A stretch of 64,000 nt of DNA from Marinobacter sp. LQ44 (GTDB lineage: Bacteria; Pseudomonadota; Gammaproteobacteria; Pseudomonadales; Oleiphilaceae), in NCBI RefSeq assembly GCF_001447155.2, contig NZ_CP014754.1:1-64000 (forward strand). Reading direction: 5' to 3'. The notes beneath the pieces were generated by a model. The model was given only the letters and a program-made list of their open reading frames with translations, made no database searches and was not told the DNA's origin. The position numbers and the translations under genes are program-made. This document shows, piece by piece, positions 9,529 through 17,693 of this stretch. Each line of letters starts with the position of its first letter. The stretch's first letter is position 1.

Positions 9529-10368
9529 TCACACCGCCACTGACGCCACGGGGCGCCTGCGATAACGTGTAAATATTCCCAACAGTCCCAGGCCAATCAG
9601 CGCCAGAGAAGATGGCTCCGGTACGGATGCGGACGGCTGGCAAGCCGGGTGTGTCGGGTTCAGCTGACAGAAATCCAGGGTTTCCTGAAGTTTCTTGTTC
9701 GCAAAATCGGTCACGAACTGCTGAACAATCGTTTGATCTGATGTGTTAAACAGGTTCAGATCAAAGACGGTTCCGCCATGGTTAGTAATGAGGTCGGTGT
9801 AAGACGCGGGTGTACCGTAGAGCGGGCCCAAAACACCGTTGTAGAGAGCATTATTCGCTGTGAGCAATCCGTCAAGCAACGACTCTGAGACAGCCTGGCC
9901 GCCGACGCTGCCCCGTGCAACCGTATCACCATTGGATGGTTCATCCGTCAGAATAATAATGTTCTTGACGGCATTGCTTCGGAACGAAAACAGATCATTC
10001 TGGCCATCCAAAGCATTCAGGGCAAAAGCGGTGGCGGTGTAGCCTGGTTCAATCCAACCGTTAATCTTCAATCCCTGCGCTGCGGTGGCAAAACTGGTGG
10101 GATCGGTCAGATCGGTTACCATCCGTGGAACGGCGGCACTATCACCATAACCCACCAGCCCGTACCGGGCGTCGACTTGCCCGGTGCCGGTGAGGATGCT
10201 GGCAAACAACCCGATGTTGTCCCGTAGATTTGCCTGGACAGTTCCCATGGAACCAGATTCGTCAACGACAAAGACAATATCGCTGAGGATTGGAGCGGCA
10301 TGCACCGGAGCGATAGCGGCCGCCGTCGAAAGTATCAAACCTGAAAGAAATCGCTTGAGTTTCATCAT
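9529..10368 (-). CDS. von Willebrand factor A protein with PEP-CTERM sorting tail
   Basis: Exported 279-aa protein. After a signal peptide ending near VHAAP it has a vWA domain with the metal-binding MIDAS motif DESGS (D36, S38, S40). The C-terminus carries a complete PEP-CTERM signal: VPEP at about 249-252, a hydrophobic helix (LALIGLGLLGIF) and a basic cluster (RYRRR). Such tails are recognised by exosortase, which removes them and releases or anchors the protein at the surface in exopolysaccharide-producing bacteria. The gene is isolated, about 27 kb from the exopolysaccharide locus, and is preceded by a sigma-54-type promoter. The ligand of the vWA domain is unknown. Confidence 0.9.
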   Translation of the reverse strand: MMKLKRFLSGLILSTAAAIAPVHAAPILSDIVFVVDESGSMGTVQANLRDNIGLFASILTGTGQVDARYGLVGYGDSAAVPRMVTDLTDPTSFATAAQGLKINGWIEPGYTATAFALNALDGQNDLFSFRSNAVKNIIILTDEPSNGDTVARGSVGGQAVSESLLDGLLTANNALYNGVLGPLYGTPASYTDLITNHGGTVFDLNLFNTSDQTIVQQFVTDFANKKLQETLDFCQLNPTHPACQPSASVPEPSSLALIGLGLLGIFTRYRRRPVASVAV

Positions 10369-10470
10369 CGTTACCTCATCCAGACTGAGTGCTGTAGGCG
10401 GGCATCCGTACCGTACTGCTTTACCGGCTGACTCCCGAGTAGTTACACCTATGCAGGCATCAGTAAGCCC

Positions 10471-10486
10471 TGCATAGCCTGTGCCA
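10471..10486 (-). promoter_or_regulatory. Sigma-54 (-24/-12) promoter for the PEP-CTERM vWA gene
   Basis: On the minus strand the sequence reads TGGCACAGGCTATGCA, with GG and GC separated by exactly 10 nt. This is close to the sigma-54 consensus TGGCACGNNNNTTGCW (about two mismatches). It would start transcription near 10460, leaving a leader of about 90 nt. The element also overlaps a short inverted repeat (ATGCAGG at 10451-10457 with CCTGCAT at 10469-10475). The remaining 10487-10618 shows nothing further. Confidence 0.65.
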
Positions 10487-10618
10487 CAAGGCTTAACGCA
10501 AGCCTAACGCGCTGTGATGCCGGGATATTCTTCAGGTTCTGGCTGAAAAGCTTAGATATGACGCATCTGATATGTATAGAAAGCTGACATTGTTTTGCGG
10601 GGGCTGTAACCAACAGCG

Positions 10619-11425
10619 TTAGTTAATATCCTGCGAAGGGGCGCTGAAGTTTCTTGCTTTCCCGGTCAGTGGGCAAACAAACTGAAGCTGAACGGCCTTC
10701 AGGCAAAGCCCGGAGGGGTGGGGGCTGCCGTAAAGCTTGTCACCGACGATGGCGTGGCCAATACCTGCAAGATGCCGGCGAATCTGATGTTTGCGCCCGG
10801 TTTCGATAAGCACCTGTACGTCGGAGGTGTTTTCCTCGGGATCTATCGCCAGGGTGGTGACGCGGCTCAGGGATTCCTTGCCGTCGAGTGGCGCGTCGAT
10901 GACAAGGTCATCCGCATTCAGGTGGCCGGTCACGGTAGCCTGGTAGGTCTTGGTGACGGTGCGGCCGGAGAACAGTTGGGACAGAGCACCGGCCGCTTTG
11001 CTGTCGTGGGCTACCAGCATCAGCCCGGCAGCATCGGCGTCCAGCCGGTGTACCAGATAACAGGGCCTGCTCAAGGCAACCTCTGCCAGCCGAAGCAGGC
11101 TGCAGTGGTCACCCCATTGGGAACCCTGGGCTAACAGGCCGTGGGGTTTGTACCAGAGGCTGTAGCGGCCCAGGTCTTCTAGCAGATCAGGTTGCTCCGG
11201 CTTGAGGCCCAGCACCTGGTCATCGTAGAACAGTTGAATCCGGGTGCCTGGCTTTAACTCCCGTTTGGCTTTTCGCAACCGAACCTGCTTGCCCTTCTGG
11301 GGCCACCAGCAGGCACCTTTGGCCATGGCATCCTTGATTCGCTGCTTGGGGAGCCCTGACGCCTCGGCTAGCGCATCGACGGCAAGTTGTGATTCCGAAA
11401 CGGTCAGGTCCAGGGTACGTCTCAT
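10619..11425 (-). CDS. RluA-family 23S/tRNA pseudouridine synthase
   Basis: RNA-modifying enzyme of 268 aa. The catalytic region HRLDADAAGL matches the RluA-family signature HRLDxxTSG/AxG with the catalytic aspartate inside it. An S4-like basic N-terminal part (QVRLRKAKRELKPGTRIQLFY) precedes the catalytic domain, and the C-terminal GRKHQIRRHLAGIGHAIVGD segment is typical. The target uridine cannot be named from sequence alone. It is divergent from the ROK kinase gene. Confidence 0.9.
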   Translation of the reverse strand: MRRTLDLTVSESQLAVDALAEASGLPKQRIKDAMAKGACWWPQKGKQVRLRKAKRELKPGTRIQLFYDDQVLGLKPEQPDLLEDLGRYSLWYKPHGLLAQGSQWGDHCSLLRLAEVALSRPCYLVHRLDADAAGLMLVAHDSKAAGALSQLFSGRTVTKTYQATVTGHLNADDLVIDAPLDGKESLSRVTTLAIDPEENTSDVQVLIETGRKHQIRRHLAGIGHAIVGDKLYGSPHPSGLCLKAVQLQFVCPLTGKARNFSAPSQDIN

Positions 11426-11528
11426 GGCCGGGGGTGGTCGCTCTGGTTAGGATGGGTAAAGTCTGGGATTATAGCCAAAAGCGCAGTCAGTTTATGCAGC
11501 AAACCGATACCAAAGGCGATCTTTACGA

Positions 11529-12455
11529 ATGTCCAAACGCTGGTTAACCGGTATTGATCTGGGAGGCACCAAAACGGAAGTGATCCTGCTGGATGAGAAC
11601 CACCAGGAACACTTTCGGCATCGGGTGCCAACCCCTGCCGGTGACTATCAGGCCACCCTGGCCACCATCCAAACACTGATCGAACGAGCCGAACAATATG
11701 CCAGCCAACGCGGCTTGCCGGTAGGCATTGGTATTCCGGGAACGGTGTCTGGCGTTACCGGTCTAATCAAGAACGCCAATTCCACCTGGCTCAATGGCAG
11801 GCCCATGGCGGATGACCTTGGCCAACTGCTGGGCCGATCGGTTGCCCTGACCAACGATGCCAACTGCCTGGCATTATCGGAAGCCACAGATGGTGCAGGG
11901 AAGGATGCAAGCGTTGTCTTCGCTGCCATTCTGGGAACTGGTTGTGGCGCTGGAATCAGTGTGGATGGGCGACTGTTGACGGGCCCCAATGGTGTGGCCG
12001 GTGAGTGGGGGCATAACCCGTTGCCCTGGACACCACAGGGAGACCTGGATGAACGTCCTTGCTTTTGCGGGCAACGAGGCTGTAACGAGACCTTTCTGTC
12101 TGGTACCGGCTTCAGCTTGACCCATCGGCTATCCTGGGGCGACAAAGCCTCGGCACAGGAGATTGTTGCCGGCGCTCGGCAGGGCGACCGCAAGTGCCGT
12201 TTGACGTTGGACCTCTATATTGAGCATCTGGCCAAGGGCCTGGCCGCCGTTATCAATCTTCTGGACCCAGATATGATTGTGTTGGGTGGTGGCATGAGCA
12301 ATGTGCCGGAACTCTACCAATCCCTGCCGGGGCGGCTGCCGCAGTATGTTTTCGGTGGCGAATGCTCGACCCAGGTCCGGCCAGCGATACACGGCGATTC
12401 CAGTGGCGTGCGCGGGGCAGCATGGTTGGCGGCCCAGGAAACAGATCCGGCATAA
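11529..12455 (+). CDS. ROK-family sugar kinase (fructokinase/N-acetylhexosamine kinase type)
   Basis: ATP-dependent sugar kinase of 308 aa. The N-terminal phosphate motif is DLGGTKTEV. The ROK zinc site CFCGQRGC and the preceding EWGHNPLP histidine are intact, as in Mak and NagK. The family phosphorylates fructose, glucose, mannose or N-acetylglucosamine; sequence alone does not decide which. It is followed after 7 nt by the DUF2897 gene and is probably co-transcribed with it. Confidence 0.88.
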   Translation: MSKRWLTGIDLGGTKTEVILLDENHQEHFRHRVPTPAGDYQATLATIQTLIERAEQYASQRGLPVGIGIPGTVSGVTGLIKNANSTWLNGRPMADDLGQLLGRSVALTNDANCLALSEATDGAGKDASVVFAAILGTGCGAGISVDGRLLTGPNGVAGEWGHNPLPWTPQGDLDERPCFCGQRGCNETFLSGTGFSLTHRLSWGDKASAQEIVAGARQGDRKCRLTLDLYIEHLAKGLAAVINLLDPDMIVLGGGMSNVPELYQSLPGRLPQYVFGGECSTQVRPAIHGDSSGVRGAAWLAAQETDPA

Positions 12456-12462
12456 GGAGAAC

Positions 12463-12639
12463 ATGATGCCTGCAATAGGATGGATATTTATACTGCTCGC
12501 CTTCGGCATGGTTATCGGCAGTCTTCTGTTGTTGAGAGACAGCAGCAACATGAAAATTCCCGAGCACAAGCTGGAGAAAATCCGTAAACGAAAAGCAGAG
12601 CTGGAAGAGAAGGAAAAACAGGAAAAGGACGACTGGTAA
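12463..12639 (+). CDS. Small DUF2897-like membrane protein
   Basis: Predicted 58-aa protein with one N-terminal transmembrane helix (about residues 5-24) followed by a highly charged Lys/Glu-rich cytoplasmic tail ending in KDDW. This is the pattern of the DUF2897 family; its function is unknown. AAGGAG stands a few bases before ATGATG, so the start is at 12463 or 12466. The frame is open further upstream inside the ROK gene, but that part is out-of-frame overlap. It lies directly downstream of the ROK kinase. Confidence 0.75.
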   Translation: MMPAIGWIFILLAFGMVIGSLLLLRDSSNMKIPEHKLEKIRKRKAELEEKEKQEKDDW

Positions 12640-12662
12640 TCAGCGATGATTCGCGCAGGCAT

Positions 12663-12702
12663 AAAAAAAGCCAGTTCTCACGTTGCTCGTAAGTAACTGA
12701 CT
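12663..12702 (-). terminator. Terminator of the tRNA-Val transcript
   Basis: On the minus strand an AGTCAGTT...AACTGGCT stem with a long loop is followed by seven T residues, placed about 14 nt after the tRNA 3' end. Confidence 0.7.
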
Positions 12703-12715
12703 TTCTTTGCAGAAT

Positions 12716-12792
<77 letters not shown>

Positions 12793-12847
12793 GTATCCTG
12801 CAACGGGGTGGAAATATACGGATTTCGTTCCCCTTGGTCAACCTCTT

Positions 12848-13801
12848 TCAGGCAGTTTTTACCGGTTTCAGAAAGCCTTTGATGGCGCGGCTCAGAGCGT
12901 TCCAGCGGTTCACCAGCAGCGCCATGAAAATCAGCCCACACCCCGCCAGTTGCAGCGCAGACATGGTCTCACCAAACCAGGCTGCGGCAAACAGTGCCAC
13001 CCACACGGGTTCCAGCACCAGAATCACCACGCCGTGACTGTGTACCGAAAGGCTCTGTGCATAGGTCTGCAGCAGAAAGCGCCCGGCTGTGCCGACGATG
13101 GCACTGGCCAGCACCCAAACCATCAGAATGGGCGGCGGGTTGTTGAGAGTGGGTGCCCAGGGCTCGCTGATAGCAGACTCCACCAGGGTTACCAGGCCCA
13201 CTGTCAGCAGGGCCAGGGCGGTCAGGGGCAGCGCCGGCACCTTTCGCTTCTCGATTGTTTCGCCCCGTTTATTGGTGACCGTTCGCTGATTGGCGGCGCG
13301 GGTGTTGAGCGTGAAGTAAAGCGCAAAGATAAACGCGGCCACAACGAAGTACAGCTGGCCCGGATCCGGCCGGAAACCGTTCTCAAGGGATAGCAGGGCC
13401 AGGCCCGCTACCGCAATCGGTATGGCAAGCCAGGTACTTAGTGGCTGGGATTCACCGAATACCACGCGGGCAATGATTGGCACAATCACAACCCCAAGAC
13501 TGGTGAGAAACGCGCCTTCACCCATGCTATCGCCATGGAACAGGCCCAGTATCCAGCAGCTCATGGCAATGCCAAACACCAGGCCGACGCCCATGCTCCG
13601 TTTCACCTGGTCGGCATCCAACCGGCGCAGGGCCGGCAGCGCAATCAGCGCCAACACGCCGCCGGCGATCAGAAACCGGGCCGCCATGAACATCAACGGT
13701 GGCATCATCAGTACGGCTTCTTTAGAAAACATCCAGCTGATCGCGGCCAGGAGGGTAACGACAACCAGCAACAGATCGGATTTGTGAGCGTCAGACATCA
13801 A
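12848..13801 (-). CDS. EamA/DMT-superfamily transporter
   Basis: Inner-membrane protein of 317 aa made of two homologous EamA repeats, giving about ten hydrophobic helices. A charged cytoplasmic stretch (about residues 155-185, containing NKRGETIEKRK) separates the halves. The second half carries the typical LEPVWVALFAAAWFGE motif. The substrate cannot be predicted; relatives export amino acids or other metabolites. It is monocistronic next to the tRNA. Confidence 0.88.
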   Translation of the reverse strand: MMSDAHKSDLLLVVVTLLAAISWMFSKEAVLMMPPLMFMAARFLIAGGVLALIALPALRRLDADQVKRSMGVGLVFGIAMSCWILGLFHGDSMGEGAFLTSLGVVIVPIIARVVFGESQPLSTWLAIPIAVAGLALLSLENGFRPDPGQLYFVVAAFIFALYFTLNTRAANQRTVTNKRGETIEKRKVPALPLTALALLTVGLVTLVESAISEPWAPTLNNPPPILMVWVLASAIVGTAGRFLLQTYAQSLSVHSHGVVILVLEPVWVALFAAAWFGETMSALQLAGCGLIFMALLVNRWNALSRAIKGFLKPVKTA

Positions 13802-13934
13802 GAAACTGGCTCCGGTCAGGCAGAGTGAAGTGCAAGGAAGGGTAAATCTATAGTTTGCGAACTAAAAAAGAAAGCAGCGAAAACCGAGAGGGAGGGAGAT
13901 GGCTCATCCCTGAGCCCGGCCAACAACCGTGGTG

Positions 13935-15023
13935 TCAGTTGTTGAGCGTGGTATACAGCAGGTTGGACATGCTGGTCTGGTTGGAGTTCGGGACCTCGAC
14001 ATACTGGTCACCGGAGCCCCAAAGTTGCCACCAGGCCCGCTGGTTGTAAGTGCGGCTGGCGAAGTCGATCTGTAAGCCATTGAGCACAGTGTTGTTCACC
14101 ACCGGCACAGAGATGTTGCCGGTCTGGGTATCCTTTACGGCACTGTGGTTGGCGCCTTCGCTCATCAGAATCGGGTAGTGATTGTAATAAAGGCCAGAAG
14201 GACCATTCTGCCCGCTTACCTTGCCCGCCAGACTGATACTGTTGGAGCACGAATCTATGCCGCTGGCGGTGGTGGCGCCGCAGGCGGAGTGGGTGGGTAC
14301 CACGCCGTCATCGGTGCCGGCAATGAAGGGTTTGGTGATTCCTCCGTAGGACGAACCGCCACCGACAAAGCGCAGCCGGGGAATAGCCGTGGGGCCTACC
14401 GACAGGTTGCGGGCGGTGTTGGTTTGCAGGTCATTGACCACGCCCAGGTTGTCGGGCTGTGGATCAATCCCGGTGAACGCACGCACAGCTTGTTTTACCG
14501 GCCAGTTATACCAGCTGTCGTTATAGGCAATGCTGACTGCCAGGTCGGCCAGTTCGGTACCGCCGCCAGCCCCCGCAAGATCCATGACCGCGAGGATTTT
14601 CAGCGGTTGCAGGCCTTCGGATTGCAGCCAGCGAGCCTGGTTCTCCAGGAGGTGGCGGGTAACCAGGTCACTGGTGGAATGGGTCACGACAATGCAGTAA
14701 TTGTTGCACAATCCCTGCTGACTGATTTGTCGAACCTGCTGGTAGGCTTGCTGCGCAATCTCGCCTTCCACCCGGCCGTTACTGGCCCAGTCGATGCGCG
14801 CTTCGGCGCGGTTCAGCCAGTAATCCCGCCAGTAGTCTTCTCCGGCCTGTTTCACCTCTTGCATGTTGGCGGGGGCCTGGGACAGGTTTTCCATCATGAA
14901 ACCGTGCACCAGGATCACATTGTGGCCCGCCAGTTGGGCCTGCGCCGTTGTGGCGAACAATCCGCCTGCCAGCGCTATCGATAATGCAGTTTTACTCAGG
15001 CATCTTTTGTTTTTGTTGATCAT
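13935..15023 (-). CDS. Secreted alpha/beta-hydrolase (lipase/esterase-like)
   Basis: Exported protein of 362 aa; the signal peptide ends near TAQAQ (residue 30). The alpha/beta-hydrolase fold is suggested by VILVHGF (oxyanion-hole region, 37-42), a nucleophile region VVTHSTSD with Ser116, a candidate acid in GTDDGVVP, and a candidate histidine in GANHSAVKD. The nucleophile elbow is THSTS instead of the canonical GxSxG, so both flanking glycines are replaced. This could mean altered specificity or loss of activity. The gene follows an Ig-like exported protein by 34 nt and is probably in the same transcript. No lipase foldase motif was found nearby. Confidence 0.75.
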   Translation of the reverse strand: MINKNKRCLSKTALSIALAGGLFATTAQAQLAGHNVILVHGFMMENLSQAPANMQEVKQAGEDYWRDYWLNRAEARIDWASNGRVEGEIAQQAYQQVRQISQQGLCNNYCIVVTHSTSDLVTRHLLENQARWLQSEGLQPLKILAVMDLAGAGGGTELADLAVSIAYNDSWYNWPVKQAVRAFTGIDPQPDNLGVVNDLQTNTARNLSVGPTAIPRLRFVGGGSSYGGITKPFIAGTDDGVVPTHSACGATTASGIDSCSNSISLAGKVSGQNGPSGLYYNHYPILMSEGANHSAVKDTQTGNISVPVVNNTVLNGLQIDFASRTYNQRAWWQLWGSGDQYVEVPNSNQTSMSNLLYTTLNN

Positions 15024-15057
15024 TGCTTGCTCCGTTTTCCGGTTTTATTGTTGTTTA

Positions 15058-16131
15058 TCAGAACTTGTCGGCCAGCTGCCTCAGCAACGCCGCCCGTTGC
15101 TCTGATTCTGTGTTCACCGCAGGTGTGTCACGCAGGTTGCCAAGATCCGGCGGTGAAAACTCATAGCCATCGTCTGGGCCGAAGGCGTAATGGGTGCGAT
15201 CGCCAGGGCGGTCCGGCATTTGGCGTAACTGCAGGTTTCGGAGTTGCAGCTGGCCTTCGATGTCCTGGTTCGCCAACACGCTGCCATGGGCCTTGAGCAC
15301 AAGCGTACCGCTGCCCCCGCTCAGGGATTCTTCAGTACTGAGTTGGGCCAGAGCGCGCTGGCCGTTGTATAGCTGGGCGGACAGCGCATAGTAGCCGGCG
15401 TGGTCCGGATCGAAACGGACTGGGATAACCAGGTCATTGCCGGACACGTAGGGTGAGTCGATACCACCGAAGTCGCCGAGATCAGGTTCAATGGAGAGAG
15501 ACGACACATGCCGGACCGGCTTTCCATCAACCCTGGCCTCTACAATCAGCCGGTATTCGCCTGGCTCATGATCGGAAGTGATCGTTCCCTGGTAGTAGCC
15601 GCTGTCTTCCGTGGCAGACAGGTCTGCTGAATCGGCCTTGCCCCTCTTGGTGGCCGACTCAAGTGTTGCCGAGAGGGTATCGCCGAACACCTGCCGGCCA
15701 CTCAGGGACGCCACCACAAGAATGGGCTCACCCTGGGTAAAGCGGAACTTGTCGAGTGTCACGATGAAGCGGCCGTCGTCTTCCAGTGGCAATTCAACCG
15801 GGTGGTACCGGTTACCCTGGTAAGCTTCGGCCTGGGCGGTGGTCAATGGTACCGAGTAGTCGGGGTAGCGGGCGCTTCGCTGGTAGTCGTCTGCAACGCT
15901 GGCGAGCATGAACCCCAGGGCGTTGTCAGAGGGAGCAGGCGCGACCGAACTGTTGACCTCACTCGTCGCTGGCGTGCTGCCGCCCGCCATGGCGCTTGCT
16001 TCCTGATGATCAGACTGGCTGCCGAAAGGCAGCCAACGGAACTTGCCGTCGTTATCTGCGGACAACAGCCACGCAGTACCTGAAATACTGGCCACCGCTA
16101 CGGCGGTAGCCATCAGTGTCTTGTAAGGCAT
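15058..16131 (-). CDS. Exported Ig-like/DUF4785-like protein, partner of the lipase-like gene
   Basis: A 357-aa protein with an N-terminal hydrophobic segment (residues 7-24) that acts as a signal or anchor, then a polar Ser/Ala/Pro linker to about residue 70. The rest is rich in beta-strands, with two apparent Ig-like modules (FTQGEPILVVASLSG and PYVSGNDLVIPVRF regions). It somewhat recalls DUF4785-type proteins, but I am not sure of that family. It does not contain the RxxFDY motif of lipase-specific foldases. Being just upstream of the lipase-like gene suggests a role in its folding, export or surface attachment, which is inference. Confidence 0.6.
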   Translation of the reverse strand: MPYKTLMATAVAVASISGTAWLLSADNDGKFRWLPFGSQSDHQEASAMAGGSTPATSEVNSSVAPAPSDNALGFMLASVADDYQRSARYPDYSVPLTTAQAEAYQGNRYHPVELPLEDDGRFIVTLDKFRFTQGEPILVVASLSGRQVFGDTLSATLESATKRGKADSADLSATEDSGYYQGTITSDHEPGEYRLIVEARVDGKPVRHVSSLSIEPDLGDFGGIDSPYVSGNDLVIPVRFDPDHAGYYALSAQLYNGQRALAQLSTEESLSGGSGTLVLKAHGSVLANQDIEGQLQLRNLQLRQMPDRPGDRTHYAFGPDDGYEFSPPDLGNLRDTPAVNTESEQRAALLRQLADKF

Positions 16132-16192
16132 GTAGAATCACCTTCTTATTGTTATTTCACTGCTTTTGGTTAAAGAGTAACCATAGCCAGTT

Positions 16193-16247
16193 TTGTCGTA
16201 ACCGGCATGAAAGTTGTCCGACAATGCGCCACTTTCACTCTAAAGTG
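16193..16247. promoter_or_regulatory. Inverted repeats upstream of the Ig-like/lipase genes
   Basis: Two dyads lie in the intergenic region before the Ig-like gene. CACTTT (16230-16235) and AAAGTG (16242-16247) form a perfect 6-bp dyad with a 6-bp spacer. TTGTCCGACAA at 16214-16224 is a near-perfect palindrome with a further TTGTCG at 16193. They could be operators; the regulator is unknown. Confidence 0.35.
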
Positions 16248-16267
16248 TGATAGACCTCACAATGGCA

Positions 16268-16858
16268 TTAGTCCTTGATCGCCTCAAAGGCAAAACGCAG
16301 TACTACCTCGTCACCGACCATGCCTTCGTCGATTCCGTAAGTCATACCCCAATCGCTTCGCTTGATCACGGCCGACGCACTGAGGCCGAGTGTGTATTCT
16401 TCGTGCCCGAAGGGATATACGTCAGCCTTGTTGAGGGTGACATCCACATCCACGGGGTTGGTCTTGCCCAGAAGCGTGAGATCGCCGGTGACGATGCCTG
16501 TGTTGTCTCCCGTGCGTTCGAAGCCGGTGACGGTAAAGGTGATGTCCTTGTGTCTTCTTGTGTCCAGGAAATCCTTGTTGCGCAGGTGATCATCCCGTTT
16601 ACCGTGATTGCTGAATACGCTGTTCGCCTTGAAGGCCAGTTCACCGGATGACAGCTCCCCGGTCTGTTCGTCATAGACGAATTCGCCTTTCACCTCGCGA
16701 AACATGCCCATGACCGGGGCGTAGCCGATGTGCATCACCTCAAAGACCATGGAGAAGTGCTCATCGTCCACCTGGAATCTGGTTGGTTGTGCCTGCAGCA
16801 GCGGCGCGGTGGAGAGCAGGGTGGCTGCCAGGGTTGCGGTGGCGAGTTTAGTTTTCAT
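16268..16858 (-). CDS. YceI-family periplasmic protein
   Basis: Predicted 196-aa exported protein with signal peptide MKTKLATATLAATLLSTAPLLQA and the YceI lipocalin-like barrel. This family binds isoprenoid or fatty amide ligands in an elongated cavity and is often induced by high pH or osmotic stress. Family-typical segments are FEVMHIGYAPVMGMF, KDFLDTRRHKDITF and GDLTLLGKTNPVDVDV. The frame is open 90 bases further upstream, but AAAGGAGA just before 16858 and the signal peptide fix the start. It overlaps the CDP-alcohol transferase gene by about 11 nt, so the two are co-transcribed. Confidence 0.9.
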   Translation of the reverse strand: MKTKLATATLAATLLSTAPLLQAQPTRFQVDDEHFSMVFEVMHIGYAPVMGMFREVKGEFVYDEQTGELSSGELAFKANSVFSNHGKRDDHLRNKDFLDTRRHKDITFTVTGFERTGDNTGIVTGDLTLLGKTNPVDVDVTLNKADVYPFGHEEYTLGLSASAVIKRSDWGMTYGIDEGMVGDEVVLRFAFEAIKD

Positions 16859-17582
16859 GATAGTGTCTCCTTTGGTAGAGCCAGCGAACATCCAGCGCAA
16901 ACGACCAACCCAGAAGGGCCAGTGCCATGGCCAGTGTGGTGCCGGCAAACCCGGTGGGGGTAAGAGGAAGTATGGCGATCATCAGCGTAACAATCTGCCA
17001 TACGCATACTGTTTTGCGCCGGAAACTGTCCGGCAGTGGTTGGTTGAGCCACGTCAGGAAATGGCTGGCGGCCAGAAAGCCATAGCGCATCAGGGCAAGC
17101 ATCAATACCCATGGCCCGGCTTTGCCGACAGCCATCGTGGCAACGCATAAGCCGAGGATAAACAGCGCATCCAGCTCCATGTCGAACCGGGCGCCGAATT
17201 CACTGTTGCTGTTGGTGGCCCGGGCCACCTTGCCATCCACGCCATCAAGGATCAGCGCAATGAGGCAGGCCACGGCGTAAATCCACAACGCGGAAGAATC
17301 GGCAGCGGACAGAAACGGCGCCCAGGCCACCAGGGAAACGACCAGGATGGATCGAAGCAGGGTAGTGCGGTTGGCCCAGCCAAAGTTTTGTCGGGCTGGC
17401 CAACGCGTAAGTATCAAGGCGCCCTGGGTGGCGAAGATCAGAATCGCCAGCAGACCGAACCAGCCGGGCGGGCTGAACCATTCGTGCACGGACAGCAACA
17501 CCAAAAACAGCAGTAGGGCAGCCCAACCAAGCTCCCTCACAGTGGCAGGAATCTGAAATGTTGCCGGGCGAATCGAATCCAT
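16848..17582 (-). CDS. CDP-alcohol phosphatidyltransferase family membrane protein
   Basis: Integral membrane enzyme of 244 aa. The full signature DGx2ARx8Gx3Dx3D is present at residues 116-138 (D116, G117, A120, R121, G130, D134, D138), so the metal-binding and catalytic residues are intact. The family transfers a phospho-group from a CDP-linked donor to an alcohol, usually making phospholipids such as PG, PS or PI. The alcohol acceptor here is unknown. The gene is divergent from the MDR dehydrogenase gene and sits at the edge of the PTPS/glycosyltransferase cluster. Confidence 0.88.
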   Translation of the reverse strand: MDSIRPATFQIPATVRELGWAALLLFLVLLSVHEWFSPPGWFGLLAILIFATQGALILTRWPARQNFGWANRTTLLRSILVVSLVAWAPFLSAADSSALWIYAVACLIALILDGVDGKVARATNSNSEFGARFDMELDALFILGLCVATMAVGKAGPWVLMLALMRYGFLAASHFLTWLNQPLPDSFRRKTVCVWQIVTLMIAILPLTPTGFAGTTLAMALALLGWSFALDVRWLYQRRHYHEN

Positions 17583-17693
17583 ATCCGAGCGTTTCCGTAT
17601 AGCCTGACTGGTACGTGTGTTAGGCCCCGTTCTATGACTATAGTTTGGGGTAGATGCTTTTGCTTACGGAGATAACAAGAGAATGGACTGTTT

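Noticed and set aside
14145..14984. Plus-strand 279-codon frame opposite the lipase-like gene
   Set aside because: Gly/Val/Ala-rich antisense shadow without a signal peptide or domain.
15058..16131. Lipase-specific foldase
   Set aside because: Position next to a lipase-like gene suggested it, but the RxxFDY motif and helical steric-chaperone pattern are absent; the sequence is beta-rich.
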